From the NCBI GenBank assembly GCA_004299555.1, contig SCQU01000016.1:1-63862 (forward strand): a stretch of 63,862 nucleotides of DNA. Reading direction: 5' to 3'. A program made the translations under genes and the position numbers. A model generated the notes under the pieces. That model saw only the letters and a list, made by a program, of their open reading frames with translations, did not search any database and was not told the DNA's origin. Position 1 is the first letter of the stretch. Each line of letters starts with the position of its first letter. Source of the DNA: Rhodanobacteraceae bacterium (lineage in GTDB: Bacteria > Pseudomonadota > Gammaproteobacteria > Xanthomonadales > Rhodanobacteraceae). This document shows, piece by piece, positions 16,204 to 25,932 of the stretch.

Positions 16204-18692
16204 CACCGATAGGCCATGGTGGCATACCAGTAGGCACCGTTGAATCCAAATGGGGAAATCGACGGGTACCGGTCGATGCCGAAGAACGCGTTGGCGGCAT
16301 TGTTCTTTTCCGGGTAGGTGTTGGTGATGTTGTCTCCACCCAGTGTGAACCTCCAGCGGGCAAGCGTGTAACTGACTGACGCGTTCAACAGCAGGCGCGC
16401 GCCGTAGGTCTGATCGTCGGCGGGCGTGGGGTCGAGCTGCGTGAACTTGCCATAGCGTGTCAACTGGCTGCGAGCTGTCCAGCGCCCGCGCTGCCATGTT
16501 GCCGCGACGAATGCCTTGGTCTTCGGCGCGTTCACCGTGATGCGCCCTTGCTCGGTACGATTGATGACGGGCAGCTTCAATCCTGCGAGGCCAAGCTGCG
16601 GCGGATTGGGCCGGATGGATCGGATCTCTGTTTTGTCATAGTTGAGGCCGCCCGTGAATTTGAGTTCCGATCCCATCCAGCGCACCGGCCAGGTGCCGAT
16701 CAGGTCAAGGCCGCGCGTGCGCGTGGAAACGGCATTGGTGAAAAACCGCCCGCCCTCGACGAATGGGAAGCCAGCCGAGGTCAGAAACGCCTGGACTGCG
16801 GGCCCCACCAAATCACCGCTCAAGATGATGCGATTGCTGATGTTCACTTGGTAGGCATCGAGGGTGATGTACGGGCCGACCTTGGGCGTGAACACGAGTC
16901 CAACGCTGTAGTTGTGCGAGCGCTCCGGCTGTAGCGGTTGTGCTCCAAGCGCCGCGGCCGCGGGATTGGAAACCGGGAACGTACGCGTGACGAAAAATTG
17001 TTCGCCGCCGCCCGCAACCGGGATGAGCTCGTCGGTAGTGTTGGAGTAGAACTCCTGCTGGAGCGAGGGTGCTCGAAAGCCGGTGGAGGCGGTTCCGCGA
17101 AGAGCGATGAGCGGCGTGAAGGCGTACCGCCCCGACACTTCCCACGAGGTGGTATTGCCGAAGTCGCTGTAGTGTTCGTGACGGGCGGCCAGTTCGCCCG
17201 AAAACCGGTGCGTGAAGTTGGTTTCCAGGTCGACGTACTCGGCCACGTTGGTGCGCGAGTGGGAACCGGCATCTTGCGGTTGGTAGCCTGGGAACGACTG
17301 TGCACCTGCGCCAGCATAGGATGCTGGGTCACCCGGCTTGATGGTGAAGCGCGCATGGCGGTACGCGAGGCCCCACGCCACGTTGAGGGGGCCGTCCCAA
17401 CCGACGTCGAAGTTACGGCTGAAGTCCGCATTGAGGACGTCCTGGCGGAGGGTCAGGGTGCCGACGTAAAAGGCGGTCGGCGACGCTGCGCCCAGTGAAA
17501 AGTTCAGGTCGTGGGTGTCGTATTGCTTGTTGTGGTTGCTACCGGTGTCGGCGCTGATGTCGTAGTGCCAGCCGTTCCAATCTCCGCGTAAGCCCACGAC
17601 GGTGGTGGTATCCAATACCGTGTAATTTTCGGCGGGCAGGAATCCGTCGGGAAATACCGCAGCACCCGCCGGGTCTGTCGTCTGGTATTGCGCGAGGTTG
17701 CGGAAGAAGCCGTAACCGTCAACATCGCGCTTGCTGTAGACGCCGAACGCATACAGTGCTGCGTTTTCGCCGAGATCGTACTGGGCGTTGAATGCCGCCT
17801 GCCGCTGCAGTTCGCGCGGAAGCCCGAAGTGCGAGGTGACCTTGTCGAAGCTGGGATCGCCAGGGAACCGGCCATCCGGGCCCGCGTGATTGGTGGGGTC
17901 CTGGTTGAGGTAATTCACAGAGACATGCGCCCAGCCGTTTTGGCCGAGATCGAAGCCGGTGTCGGCCGCGCCGGACCAGGTCTGGCCCTGCATGCCGCCG
18001 TGCACACCGCGGGTCACGGCGACTTCGCCGTGGTGGCTGGCACCGCCTTTCAGAATGATGTTGATGACGCCTGCGATTGCATCGGACCCGTATTGCGCAG
18101 CTGCGCCATCGCGCAGCACTTCGATGCGCTGGATTGCGTTGATCGGAATGGCCGCCAGGTCCACGGGCGACGTGCCCTGACCAACGGATCCGGTGATGTT
18201 GGCAATGGCGGTGGTGTGCTGGCGCTTGCCATTGATCAGCACCAGTGTTTCATCAGGCGAGAGGCCACGGAGTTGGGCGGGGATCGTGGCCTGGCTCGCG
18301 TCATCGTCCGTGGTTTGCGGAAAGTTGAACGAAGGCAGGAGAATCCGCAACGCGTTGCTGAGGTTGGTGGCGCCGGTGCCGTTGAGGTCCGCGGGCGTTA
18401 ACACATCGACCGGCTTCATCGATTGGGCAAGGGTGCGATCGAACGCACGGGTGCCAGTCACGATGATGGTCTGGAGCACTTGCGGCGGCTTGTGGGTCGC
18501 CGCTGTGGTTGGCGGTTGTGTTGCTGGCGCGGTTTGGCTGCGGGCGGGCGGGACCATGCAAGTGAGTAGCAAGCCGATGGACGCGGTGCCGATCATGGCG
18601 GCAAGCGGGTTTCGATGCGGGACTGCAGTCGCTAGGCTGGGCGAGCGTCGAGCGTGTCTATTGCAAGAGCGTGTGTGCGGGTTGCGTTGCAA
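16200..18692 (-). CDS. TonB-dependent outer-membrane receptor
   Basis: About 830 aa. A signal region is followed by a TonB-box-like segment near VLQTIIVTGTRAF, a plug domain (LSNALRILLPSFNF; AQLRGLSPDETLVLINGKRQ; EVLRDGAAAQYGSDAIAGVI) and a long beta-barrel ending in MAYRW with a terminal aromatic. The TTG at 18692 is preferred because AAGGAGG stands seven bases before it. It is coupled to the APC permease at 16203. The substrate is unknown; peptides or metal chelates are possible. Confidence 0.92.
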   Translation of the reverse strand: MQRNPHTRSCNRHARRSPSLATAVPHRNPLAAMIGTASIGLLLTCMVPPARSQTAPATQPPTTAATHKPPQVLQTIIVTGTRAFDRTLAQSMKPVDVLTPADLNGTGATNLSNALRILLPSFNFPQTTDDDASQATIPAQLRGLSPDETLVLINGKRQHTTAIANITGSVGQGTSPVDLAAIPINAIQRIEVLRDGAAAQYGSDAIAGVINIILKGGASHHGEVAVTRGVHGGMQGQTWSGAADTGFDLGQNGWAHVSVNYLNQDPTNHAGPDGRFPGDPSFDKVTSHFGLPRELQRQAAFNAQYDLGENAALYAFGVYSKRDVDGYGFFRNLAQYQTTDPAGAAVFPDGFLPAENYTVLDTTTVVGLRGDWNGWHYDISADTGSNHNKQYDTHDLNFSLGAASPTAFYVGTLTLRQDVLNADFSRNFDVGWDGPLNVAWGLAYRHARFTIKPGDPASYAGAGAQSFPGYQPQDAGSHSRTNVAEYVDLETNFTHRFSGELAARHEHYSDFGNTTSWEVSGRYAFTPLIALRGTASTGFRAPSLQQEFYSNTTDELIPVAGGGEQFFVTRTFPVSNPAAAALGAQPLQPERSHNYSVGLVFTPKVGPYITLDAYQVNISNRIILSGDLVGPAVQAFLTSAGFPFVEGGRFFTNAVSTRTRGLDLIGTWPVRWMGSELKFTGGLNYDKTEIRSIRPNPPQLGLAGLKLPVINRTEQGRITVNAPKTKAFVAATWQRGRWTARSQLTRYGKFTQLDPTPADDQTYGARLLLNASVSYTLARWRFTLGGDNITNTYPEKNNAANAFFGIDRYPSISPFGFNGAYWYATMAYRW

Positions 18693-18982
18693 CGCAGTAC
18701 CTCCTTGTGTGTTTACACCTGACGCCCGCACAACGCCACGCCGCCGTCGCCTGCGCGGTGGGGTTTCGCGTCGAAGCGTGTGAACAGATCGGTAGCGGCG
18801 TCAGGCCTGTCGCTCAGGCGCGGCCTCGGCGCATCGATGCGTTACTGTGTGGACGTCTGGACGGCCAACATGCTACGCAGCAGAACCGCTCGTGTGAAAT
18901 GCTGCAATGCACGGCCGTTATGCAGCCTGCGCATAACGACGCGTACGGAAGGTGATGCAGCACTCGTGAGATTCATCGTGCA

Positions 18983-20200
18983 TCAGACAGCCGTGCCGAC
19001 GTGGTGTGGCCGTTCATTGCGGAACAACCGGAAGGCGAACGCCGCGCCAATGCCCGCGGCGATTCCAAAGATGATGAAAGCGTTGCTGAAACCCAGCGTC
19101 AGTGCTGCCTGGAACAGCAGGCTGCCTACTCCGTAGCCGGAGAACAGGGCAAACGCCATCAACGCCACTGCCTGACCCCGTCCACCGCCCAAGTCGGTCG
19201 CGATGGCGGCAAGTTGCGGGTGGGTCAAGTCGAATCCGAGCGACAGCAGGATGATGGCGATCCGCACGCCGTTCAGTGGCAGGGGGGCCGCGAGCGACAG
19301 TGCGCAGACCCCGGTCAGCACAACGCCGCTCGGCACGATGATCGAACGGCCGTAGCGGTCGGCAAGCTTGCCGATGATCGGGCCGAACAACATGCCCGGC
19401 ACGCCATAGCCGATCAGCATCAGGCCGATGCCCGTTTCGCTGAGACCGAACCGTCCGTGGAGGTACACGCCGAGCCAAGTGAACAGGCCAGATTGCAGGA
19501 TGGCATTGAGCAGCACGTAGCCGTAGGTGCGTTGCGCACGCGCGAGCTGCAGGAGTCGGGCGTATCCGCGCATGACCGCGGACCAAGGCGGTACCGTCGC
19601 CGTGCGCGCGTGGCGTGGAAGCACGCGCGCAATAACCATGATTGCGAACAGGAGCACCGACAGTGCGGCCACGATCAGGAACAAGGCTCGCCAGCCGATC
19701 AGCGGTTCGAGCAGCGCACCGACCGCGGCACCGGTTGCGGTGCCGCCGGCGATGGAGCCGAACAGGTACCCGACGGCCTTCCCACGGCGTGTGAAGGGAA
19801 TGACATCACCGATGAGTGTCAGGCTGATCGGCACGATTCCGGCTGCGGCGGTGCCGGTGATAATCCGCCAGCCGATGAAAGCGCCGACCCCGCATGGGGT
19901 TGCTGTCAAGGCGGTGAGAACGATGAACGTACCGAGCGATCCCAGGATGACCCGATTGCGACCTATGCGGTCTGACAACGGGCCTATCGCGAGGGTCGCG
20001 ATTGCCTCCGGGACGATGTAGGCCGGTATCGCGAGTCCCACCCAGTCTACGGGGCTGTGGAAGAGCATTGCCAGCTGCGGAATGAGCGGCGCGACCATGA
20101 AGGTCTGCGCGAACACCAGGAAGGCGCCCGTGCACAAGCACGGTAGCAACCAACGCGACGCGACCGCCTGGCCGGCCGGCGCTGAAGAGTCAAAGGTCAT
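18983..20200 (-). CDS. MFS transporter, 12 TM, paralogue of the 6995 gene
   Basis: A 405-aa facilitator with twelve predicted helices, an IGPLSDRIGRNRVILGSL loop and TRRGKAVGYLFGSIAGG in the middle. It resembles the MFS protein at 6995 along its whole length. Its ATG at 20200 directly abuts the stop of the CGNR regulator, so the two form an operon and the regulator may control the pump. Substrate unknown; efflux of a toxic compound is likely from the family. Confidence 0.87.
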   Translation of the reverse strand: MTFDSSAPAGQAVASRWLLPCLCTGAFLVFAQTFMVAPLIPQLAMLFHSPVDWVGLAIPAYIVPEAIATLAIGPLSDRIGRNRVILGSLGTFIVLTALTATPCGVGAFIGWRIITGTAAAGIVPISLTLIGDVIPFTRRGKAVGYLFGSIAGGTATGAAVGALLEPLIGWRALFLIVAALSVLLFAIMVIARVLPRHARTATVPPWSAVMRGYARLLQLARAQRTYGYVLLNAILQSGLFTWLGVYLHGRFGLSETGIGLMLIGYGVPGMLFGPIIGKLADRYGRSIIVPSGVVLTGVCALSLAAPLPLNGVRIAIILLSLGFDLTHPQLAAIATDLGGGRGQAVALMAFALFSGYGVGSLLFQAALTLGFSNAFIIFGIAAGIGAAFAFRLFRNERPHHVGTAV

Positions 20201-20773
20201 TCAAGCGGTCGTTTTGCGGTAATGCCGGGAGACGCGCGCACGATTGCCACACGTTGCACCGGAGCACCAGCGTCGGCGCGGATTGCGGGCAAGGAAGAGC
20301 AGGATGCAACTTGGGTGCGCGCATTGACGCACGCGCCCGGCGTCAGGCCCGGTCAATAGATCCAGCGTGCTCATGGCGAATTGCCGGAGCAGTGCGGTCA
20401 GGCGTGCGCTGGTGCCCGGTGATGTTTTGTGCGGGCCGTCGGTGTGCCAGGCGAGTTGTGCTTCCGGTGCCGGAAGCGCCAGTGCCCGATTCAATTTGCG
20501 CAGGGCGCCTGCCGAACCTCTCTGATGCGACGAGGACGCGCGCAACAGGTGATCAAGCGCGTCGCGCCGGTCGCGTATGGCTGCGAGCTCCTGCGCGCGT
20601 ACGCGGCCGTGCCAAGCCACCCGGGCATCCTCGGCGTGAAGCCACTGATCCAGCGCTGCGGGCCGATCCAGCAAGTCCACGTCCGCGCCGTTGCGGTGGA
20701 TGCGCGTGTTGACCAAATCGAGCGCGAGCGGCTCGCCGAGGAGGAGAAAGAGCTTTGGACTGGCCGAGGACAT
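20201..20773 (-). CDS. CGNR zinc-finger (ABATE-domain) regulator
   Basis: A 190-aa protein with an N-terminal ABATE-type domain (LLGEPLALDLVNTRIHRNG) and a C-terminal CGNR zinc finger. CAHPSCILLFLARN and WCSGATCGNRARVSRHYRK give four Cys ligands and the name-giving CGNR. Such proteins are putative DNA-binding regulators. The gene precedes the MFS gene with no gap and likely regulates it. An inverted repeat at 20800-20819 lies just upstream. Confidence 0.88.
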   Translation of the reverse strand: MSSASPKLFLLLGEPLALDLVNTRIHRNGADVDLLDRPAALDQWLHAEDARVAWHGRVRAQELAAIRDRRDALDHLLRASSSHQRGSAGALRKLNRALALPAPEAQLAWHTDGPHKTSPGTSARLTALLRQFAMSTLDLLTGPDAGRVRQCAHPSCILLFLARNPRRRWCSGATCGNRARVSRHYRKTTA

Positions 20774-20799
20774 CGTGTATCGATTCGTTGAACGTTTGA

Positions 20800-20819
20800 C
20801 TAATGGAAGTATACATTAG
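20800..20819. promoter_or_regulatory. Inverted repeat upstream of the CGNR-MFS operon
   Basis: CTAATG-8 bp-CATTAG stands in an AT-rich patch 27 bp upstream of the CGNR start codon, with TATAC between the arms. It is a plausible operator for the CGNR protein itself. Confidence 0.5.
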
Positions 20820-20846
20820 CAAGACATGCGTGGAGCGGTGCTGATG

Positions 20847-20897
20847 TCTCTTGTCTACTATTTCCTCCTCAATTACGGCATGACGTTCGCCACCTGA
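20847..20897 (+). pseudogene. 3' end of a second ccdA copy
   Basis: Seventeen codons, SLVYYFLLNYGMTFAT and stop, copy the last residues of CcdA at 12130-12177 (YLVYYFLLNYGLTFAT). The intergenic bases and the start of the next gene follow just as they do there. The rest of ccdA is absent, so this is the left edge of a partial duplication. Confidence 0.8.
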
Positions 20898-20911
20898 GGG
20901 AGTCTCGTTCG

Positions 20912-21352
20912 ATGCATTCTTATCACTCGCGCAACCTGCGCGTCGTTGTAGTCGCCATGCTGACAGCCGGGGCGATACTGCTGGGAGCCGCGCTGCCGGC
21001 CTTGGCCGGTGGTGCGCCGTCAACCACCGTCGAGCGCACATCGGGCCGCGCTGCGGCAGCGCCACTTCCGGTGTTCGAACTGGTCGAAGGCGCCAAAGGC
21101 TCGCCCTATCCGTACACGCCGAGGTCGCTGACTATCCCTACGGGCCGGACAGTCGCCCTCAGGATTACCGACCACATCGGCGGCTGCGCCCTGGTCACCG
21201 ATTTCCCCCATTTGGGGCCGAACGGCAGCACCGTGCGGGCCAGGGTCCCGGTGGGGCAAACGCGGACCGTAACGATTCGCGCGCCCAAGCCCGGGCACTA
21301 CCGTTACCACTGCTCGGGGAACATGTACTTCGGCGTCATCGTCGCGAAATGA
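20912..21352 (+). CDS. Exported cupredoxin-domain protein (copy 2)
   Basis: This 146-aa paralogue of the protein at 12194 differs mainly in the signal peptide and a few residues. The core ELVEGAKGSPYPYTPRSLTI, the Cys in GGCALVTDF and the HCSGNMYFG site are kept. It lies between the ccdA tail and a truncated oxidase, so it came with the duplication, yet its frame is intact. No promoter is obvious; expression is uncertain. Confidence 0.85.
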   Translation: MHSYHSRNLRVVVVAMLTAGAILLGAALPALAGGAPSTTVERTSGRAAAAPLPVFELVEGAKGSPYPYTPRSLTIPTGRTVALRITDHIGGCALVTDFPHLGPNGSTVRARVPVGQTRTVTIRAPKPGHYRYHCSGNMYFGVIVAK

Positions 21353-21418
21353 CGAAGCGGCGGACGTGCCTGCCTCGTCCGGTGATTGCGTCGGTTCATC
21401 GACCAGCGTGACCATGAC

Positions 21419-21787
21419 TGCATGGACCACATGCGCTGGGGTTTCAACGGCCGCAGTTTCCAGATGGACACCTCCGCCGAGATCGTGAAACTCAACACCA
21501 CCGAGATCTGGGAGCTTCGCAACAACATGACGATGGTGCATGCCATCCACCCGCACGGTCTGCAGTTCCAAGTGCTGGAGCGCAGCAATAGCCCGCGCAA
21601 CAGTAATGTGATTCCGGGCTGTGTTGACAACGGCTGGGAGAACACGTTTCCGCCGAACCAACAGGTGAAAATCATTATGCGGTTCGCCAACTTCACGGGC
21701 ACCTACGCGTATCAGTGCCACATGCTGGAGCATGCCGCCGATGGCCTGATGCGCGCCTACCAGGTGGAAGCGTGGGCGTCGGTATAG
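21419..21787 (+). pseudogene. C-terminal third of a second multicopper-oxidase-like gene
   Basis: From MDHMRWGFNGRSFQMD onward the frame matches the end of the 12685 gene: HAIHPHGLQFQVLERS and YAYQCHMLEHAADGLM. The N-terminal two thirds, including the signal, are missing. The QCH substitution is present here too, so it predates the duplication. An ATG opens the frame but the fold would be incomplete. Confidence 0.85.
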
Positions 21788-22227
21788 TGCGCTAGTGCGC
21801 GTCCACGACCGGGAGCCACCAACACGGTGCCGCGAGTGCTGTCAGCACACGGGCGAGGTGATCAAGAGGCAGGTCACACGGCGCGTCCTCCGCCTCTCCG
21901 ACCCACACCCGCACAGCGGTCGAACCGAAGGGGCAAGGGAGCCCATTCCTACGCGGCGCCGACGCTTGGTCGCGCTGCCAGGTCCGATTGGTACCCAAAG
22001 AAATTCGGTCAAGTATCCAGTGAAGCCCAAAATTTAAGTATCCGCAGCACTGATCGTGTGCGCTTATACACGTGTTATATCTAGGGGCTCTCGCGAAAAG
22101 TATTCAGTTCCGTACCATGCACTCGAAGTGCGGATGAGCCGCGCGGGCTGAGCCTCGGCAAGGGCGTTGCGCGGATGCATGTTAGGCTGCCGCCCGTTGC
22201 CGTCACCGACGAGCCATCCTTCACGAC
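21788..22227. other. Intergenic boundary between the metal island and housekeeping genes
   Basis: About 440 bp with no coherent gene. It holds an AT-rich patch (22030-22080) unlike its surroundings. It marks the change from transferred-looking metal genes to conserved chromosome, but I see no tRNA, direct repeat or integrase that would prove an island end. Confidence 0.4.
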
Positions 22228-23256
22228 ATGATCCGCGCGTACCGCATGGCCTGGTTGTGCATGGCGCTGGCAGGCCTGGCGGTCGCTGCCACCGCCCAGG
22301 CGCCTGCGGCGCCCGCGCGCCCGGCCGCGGCCACCGCCGCGCCGCCGCCGCCCGCGCAAACGGCGCTGGTCGACGCGGTCGCCGCGGCCACCGGCAAAAA
22401 TCCGGCCGATCTCACGGCACTGCTCGACAGCGCGGTGGTGCAGCCTTCCATCCTCGCCGCCATCAGCCGGCCGGCCGAGTCGAAACCGTGGAGCCAGTAC
22501 CGGCCGATTTTCGTGAACCCGGAACGGGTCGCCGAAGGCATCGCGTTCTACCGTCAGCACCGTGCCCTGCTGGAGGCGATTTCGCGGCAATACGGCGTGC
22601 CGCCCGAGTTCATCGTCGCCATCGTCGGTGTCGAAACCAACTACGGCGCCAGCACCGGCAGCTACCGCGTGCTGGACGCACTGGTGACGCTCGCCTTCCA
22701 CTATCCGCCGCGTGCGGCATTTTTCCAGGGCGAGCTGAAAGCCCTGCTGGAGTTGCCGTCCACCAAGCTCCCCGGGCCGATCCCGGACATCTACGGATCG
22801 TATGCGGGCGCGGAAGGGCTGGGCCAGTTCATGCCCTCCAGCATCCGCGATTTCGCGATGGACGCGGACGGTGACGGCCACATCAACCTGATGGCGTCAC
22901 TGCCCGACGCCTTCGCCAGCATCGCCAACTACTTCCGTGCGCACGGCTGGCAGCGTGGGCAACCGGTCGCGATCGAAGCCCAGCCCAGCGCCACGGCGGC
23001 GCCCGCGCCGGCCTACGCCAACACCGCGCCGGCAACCTCGGTGGAAGCACTCGAGGCCCGGGGCTACGCGCCGGTGGCCAAAACCGACCCTGCGCTGCCC
23101 GCCAACCTCCTGACCCTCGCCGGTACGCGTGGCCCCGTGTACTGGCTGACGTTCCAGAACTTCTACGTCATCACGCGCTACAACCACAGCCCGATGTACG
23201 CGCTCGCGGTCACGCAGCTGGCCGGGGCGATTGCGCGCGGCGCGGCGGCGCCATGA
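22228..23256 (+). CDS. mltB: Membrane-bound lytic murein transglycosylase B
   Basis: This 342-aa enzyme cleaves the MurNAc-GlcNAc bond to leave 1,6-anhydro-muramic ends. After a signal peptide (residues 1-25) and an Ala/Pro linker come the catalytic Glu in VGVETNYGASTGSYRVLDAL, the substrate segment AEGLGQFMPSSIRDFAMDAD and the EF-hand-like DADGDGHIN. The signal peptide lacks a lipobox, so it resembles soluble forms. The next gene, rlpA, overlaps by 4 bp; the two murein enzymes are often adjacent. Confidence 0.94.
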   Translation: MIRAYRMAWLCMALAGLAVAATAQAPAAPARPAAATAAPPPPAQTALVDAVAAATGKNPADLTALLDSAVVQPSILAAISRPAESKPWSQYRPIFVNPERVAEGIAFYRQHRALLEAISRQYGVPPEFIVAIVGVETNYGASTGSYRVLDALVTLAFHYPPRAAFFQGELKALLELPSTKLPGPIPDIYGSYAGAEGLGQFMPSSIRDFAMDADGDGHINLMASLPDAFASIANYFRAHGWQRGQPVAIEAQPSATAAPAPAYANTAPATSVEALEARGYAPVAKTDPALPANLLTLAGTRGPVYWLTFQNFYVITRYNHSPMYALAVTQLAGAIARGAAAP

Positions 23257-24131
23257 AGTGCTGGCTTGGCATCGCGTTGCCGCTGGCGTTGCTGGCCCTT
23301 GCTGGATGTTCCTCGAACCCCGGGCGTGCGGGCCCGCGCGGCCACGGCGGCGTGCGCGACAACACCAGCCTGCCGCAAACCGGCCGCTACCGGCAGCGCA
23401 ACGATTCCACCCCCGACATCAGCGGGATCGATTTCAGCAAGATCCCGCAGCCGGTACCGGTGGCGTTGCCGCTGTCGCGGTACGGCAACAAGTCGCCCTA
23501 CACGGTCAATGGCCAGACCTATCGCGTGCTGCCAAGCGCCGCGGGTTACGACCAGCGCGGCATCGCGTCCTACTACGGCACCAAGTTCAATGGCTACAAG
23601 ACGTCCAATTTCGAAACCTACGACATGTACCAGTTCTCGGCGGCCAGCAAGGTGCTGCCGTTGCCAAGCTTCGCCCGCGTCACCAACCTGCAAAACGGCA
23701 AGAGCGTGATCGTGCGCGTCAACGACCGCGGGCCGTTCGTCCCCAACCGCATCATCGACCTGTCGCTGGCGGCGGCGGTGCGGATCGGCATTTATCCAAG
23801 GGGCAGTGGCCTGGTCGACGTGCAAGGAATCGACCCGACGCACCCGCAGGCGGAACCTCCACCGCCGCCGACAGCCACCACGCGGACGGGCAGCGGGCCA
23901 CTGCTGTATGTGCAGGTCGGCGCGTTCGCCGATACGGGCAACGCCATGCGCCTTGCGGCGCGTCTGCGCGGGTTGCACCTGGGCGCGGTGCGCGTGGTGG
24001 CGGTGCACGCGGACGGGCGCACCTTGCAACGCGTGCAGATCGGGCCGCTGCCCGACGTCGATGCGGTCGACCGCACCACCGCGCGCCTCGACGCCCTGGG
24101 CCTGCCGCACGCGAACGTGTCGATACAGTAG
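23253..24131 (+). CDS. rlpA: RlpA-type lipoprotein with SPOR domain
   Basis: A 292-aa lipoprotein (lipobox LLALAGC) with a double-psi beta-barrel (GIASYYGTKFNGYKTSNFET through RVNDRGPFVPNRIIDLS, which holds the catalytic Asp). A C-terminal SPOR domain (LLYVQVGAFADTGNAMRLAA) binds denuded septal glycan. The usual TANGE and AAHxxLP segments read TSNFE and AASKVLP. Canonical RlpA is a septal lytic transglycosylase. It sits in the mltB-rlpA-dacC row. Confidence 0.92.
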   Translation: MKCWLGIALPLALLALAGCSSNPGRAGPRGHGGVRDNTSLPQTGRYRQRNDSTPDISGIDFSKIPQPVPVALPLSRYGNKSPYTVNGQTYRVLPSAAGYDQRGIASYYGTKFNGYKTSNFETYDMYQFSAASKVLPLPSFARVTNLQNGKSVIVRVNDRGPFVPNRIIDLSLAAAVRIGIYPRGSGLVDVQGIDPTHPQAEPPPPPTATTRTGSGPLLYVQVGAFADTGNAMRLAARLRGLHLGAVRVVAVHADGRTLQRVQIGPLPDVDAVDRTTARLDALGLPHANVSIQ

Positions 24132-24200
24132 CCAGTCAGCCGCGCCCGGGGATCCTGCTTCCCGGCGTAAAATCCAATCTGCCAAGGATCGAGTAACCCG

Positions 24201-25511
24201 ATGAGACCCGTGCGTTCGCTGCTTCTGGCTTCCCTGGTCGCCGTCACCGGCGCCCTGTTCGCGCAAACCGCGCCATTGCCGCCCAAACCCGCGCTACCGC
24301 CCAGACCGGTCGCCAGCGTCCCGGTGGCCCCGATGGCACCCGCGCCGCAACCCAACGCGCAGGCGTGGGTGCTGATGGACTACGCCACCGGCCAGATCCT
24401 CACCGAGCACAACATGGACGCGCGCCGCGCGCCGGCCTCGCTGACCAAGATCATGACCGAGTACGTGGTCGACGCCGAGCTTGCCGCCGGCAAGATCCAC
24501 ATGGGCGACAAGGTCTACATCTCCGACCATGCGTGGAAGGCGGGCGGCGCCGGCACCGATGGCTCGACCAGCTTTTTGCAGCTGCATTCGTATGTGCCGC
24601 TGAAGGATCTCCTGTACGGGATGATCATCCAGTCCGGCAACGACGCGGCGATTGCCCTGGCCGAACACGTCGCCGGCTCCGAAGCGGCGTTCGCGCAACT
24701 GATGAACACCTACGCCCGGCGCCTCGGCATGGCCAACACGCATTTCGTCAATGCGTCCGGCTACCCGGCTGACGATCACTACAGCAGCGCCCACGACATT
24801 GCGCTGCTCTCGCGTGCGCTGATCAAGAATTTCCCCGCCGAATACGCGATCTCGAAGATCAAGTCGTTCGAGTGGAACGGCATCATGCAGCACAACCGCA
24901 ACACCCTTTTATGGTCCGACCCGTCGGTGGACGGCATCAAGACCGGCTCCACCAAGGAGGCCGGGTATTGCCTTGCGGCCTCGGCACTCCGGAACGGCAT
25001 GCGCCTGATCGCGGTCACCATGGGCGGCGCGGACATGAACGCCGCCACCGGCGGCGACCAGGCCCTGCTCAACTGGGGCTTCAACTCGTACCGCACCCAC
25101 GCGCTCTACGGCGCGGGCCAGACGCTGGCTGCGCCGCGGCTGTGGAAGGGCGCGGCCGACACCATCGCGCTGGGCGTCCAGGACGACGTCGCGGTGACCA
25201 TTCCGCGCGGCCAGTACGACCAGTTGAAGGCCACGCTGGAAATTCCGCAGACCCTCATCGCCCCGTTCAAGCGCGGCCAGCAGGTCGGCACGCTGCAGGT
25301 GACGCTGGACGGCAAGCCGCTGGCAAGCGCACCGCTGGTGGCCTTGAAGGACGCGCCCGAGGGCGGTTTCTTCAAGCGATTGTGGGATGCGATCCTCCTG
25401 TGGTTCCACCACGGCAAGGGCACCACCACGACGCCGGCACCGACCGTCACCGCGCAGTCGCCGACACCCGTCGCGGCGCCGGCTGCGCATCCACCCGCGG
25501 CATCCCGCTAG
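24201..25511 (+). CDS. dacC: D-alanyl-D-alanine carboxypeptidase (PBP5/6 type)
   Basis: This 436-aa penicillin-binding protein removes the terminal D-Ala of pentapeptides. The signal peptide ends near ALFAQ. Active-site motifs are SLTK (Ser80, Lys83), SGN (145-147) and KTGS (247-250). A C-terminal PBP5 beta domain is followed by an amphipathic stretch (FFKRLWDAILLWFHHG) for membrane attachment and a Thr/Pro/Ala tail. It is followed 6 bp later by ybeD and then lipB, a conserved gammaproteobacterial order. Confidence 0.95.
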   Translation: MRPVRSLLLASLVAVTGALFAQTAPLPPKPALPPRPVASVPVAPMAPAPQPNAQAWVLMDYATGQILTEHNMDARRAPASLTKIMTEYVVDAELAAGKIHMGDKVYISDHAWKAGGAGTDGSTSFLQLHSYVPLKDLLYGMIIQSGNDAAIALAEHVAGSEAAFAQLMNTYARRLGMANTHFVNASGYPADDHYSSAHDIALLSRALIKNFPAEYAISKIKSFEWNGIMQHNRNTLLWSDPSVDGIKTGSTKEAGYCLAASALRNGMRLIAVTMGGADMNAATGGDQALLNWGFNSYRTHALYGAGQTLAAPRLWKGAADTIALGVQDDVAVTIPRGQYDQLKATLEIPQTLIAPFKRGQQVGTLQVTLDGKPLASAPLVALKDAPEGGFFKRLWDAILLWFHHGKGTTTTPAPTVTAQSPTPVAAPAAHPPAASR

Positions 25512-25517
25512 GAACAC

Positions 25518-25805
25518 ATGCGCGAACTTGACGACATCCAAAAGCAGGACGGCCAGGGCTTCCAGTTTCCCGGCAGCTTCGAGATCACGGCGCTCGGCAA
25601 CGCGGGCGCCAACCTGCGCGAGCGCGTGCCCGCGATCCTGCGTGCGTTGGGATTGTCGATCCTCGAGGCCAGCGTGCATGAGCGCCCGTCCAGCCAGGGC
25701 AAGTATGTATCGGTGAGTGTCGTGTTCAACTGCCCGTCGCGGGCCATGCACGAAGCGGCACACGCCGCCTTGCGCGCCGATCCCGACATCCGGTTTACGC
25801 TGTGA
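25518..25805 (+). CDS. ybeD: YbeD/DUF493 family protein
   Basis: A 95-aa protein of the YbeD family, a small ACT-like fold ([40 protein letters not shown]). Its biochemical role is not firmly known; it sits between dacA/C and lipB in many gammaproteobacteria. It starts 6 bp after dacC. Confidence 0.9.
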   Translation: MRELDDIQKQDGQGFQFPGSFEITALGNAGANLRERVPAILRALGLSILEASVHERPSSQGKYVSVSVVFNCPSRAMHEAAHAALRADPDIRFTL

Positions 25806-25814
25806 CGCGGTCCA

Positions 25815-25932
25815 CGCCATCACCCAATCCCGCCCCTGCGGGACGAAGGGGGCCGGCGCGCCAACACCGGGGGGATGTCTGGCGGTGAAAGAGCCATTCC
25901 CCTTGACCCCCCTTCGCCCTGGAGGGGAAGCC
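25815..25932. repeat. GC-rich palindromic repeat between ybeD and lipB
   Basis: CGCCCCTGCGGGACGAAGGG and CCCCTTCGCCCTGGAGGGG form the two half-palindromes of a repeat family also seen at 30905, 34894, 36418, 42060 and 51049. It overlaps the start region of lipB and supplies the extra N-terminal codons of that frame. Confidence 0.6.

Noticed and set aside
21788-22227. Attachment site marking the island end
   Set aside because: No direct repeat of a tRNA end or matching sequence at the left side is visible in this window.
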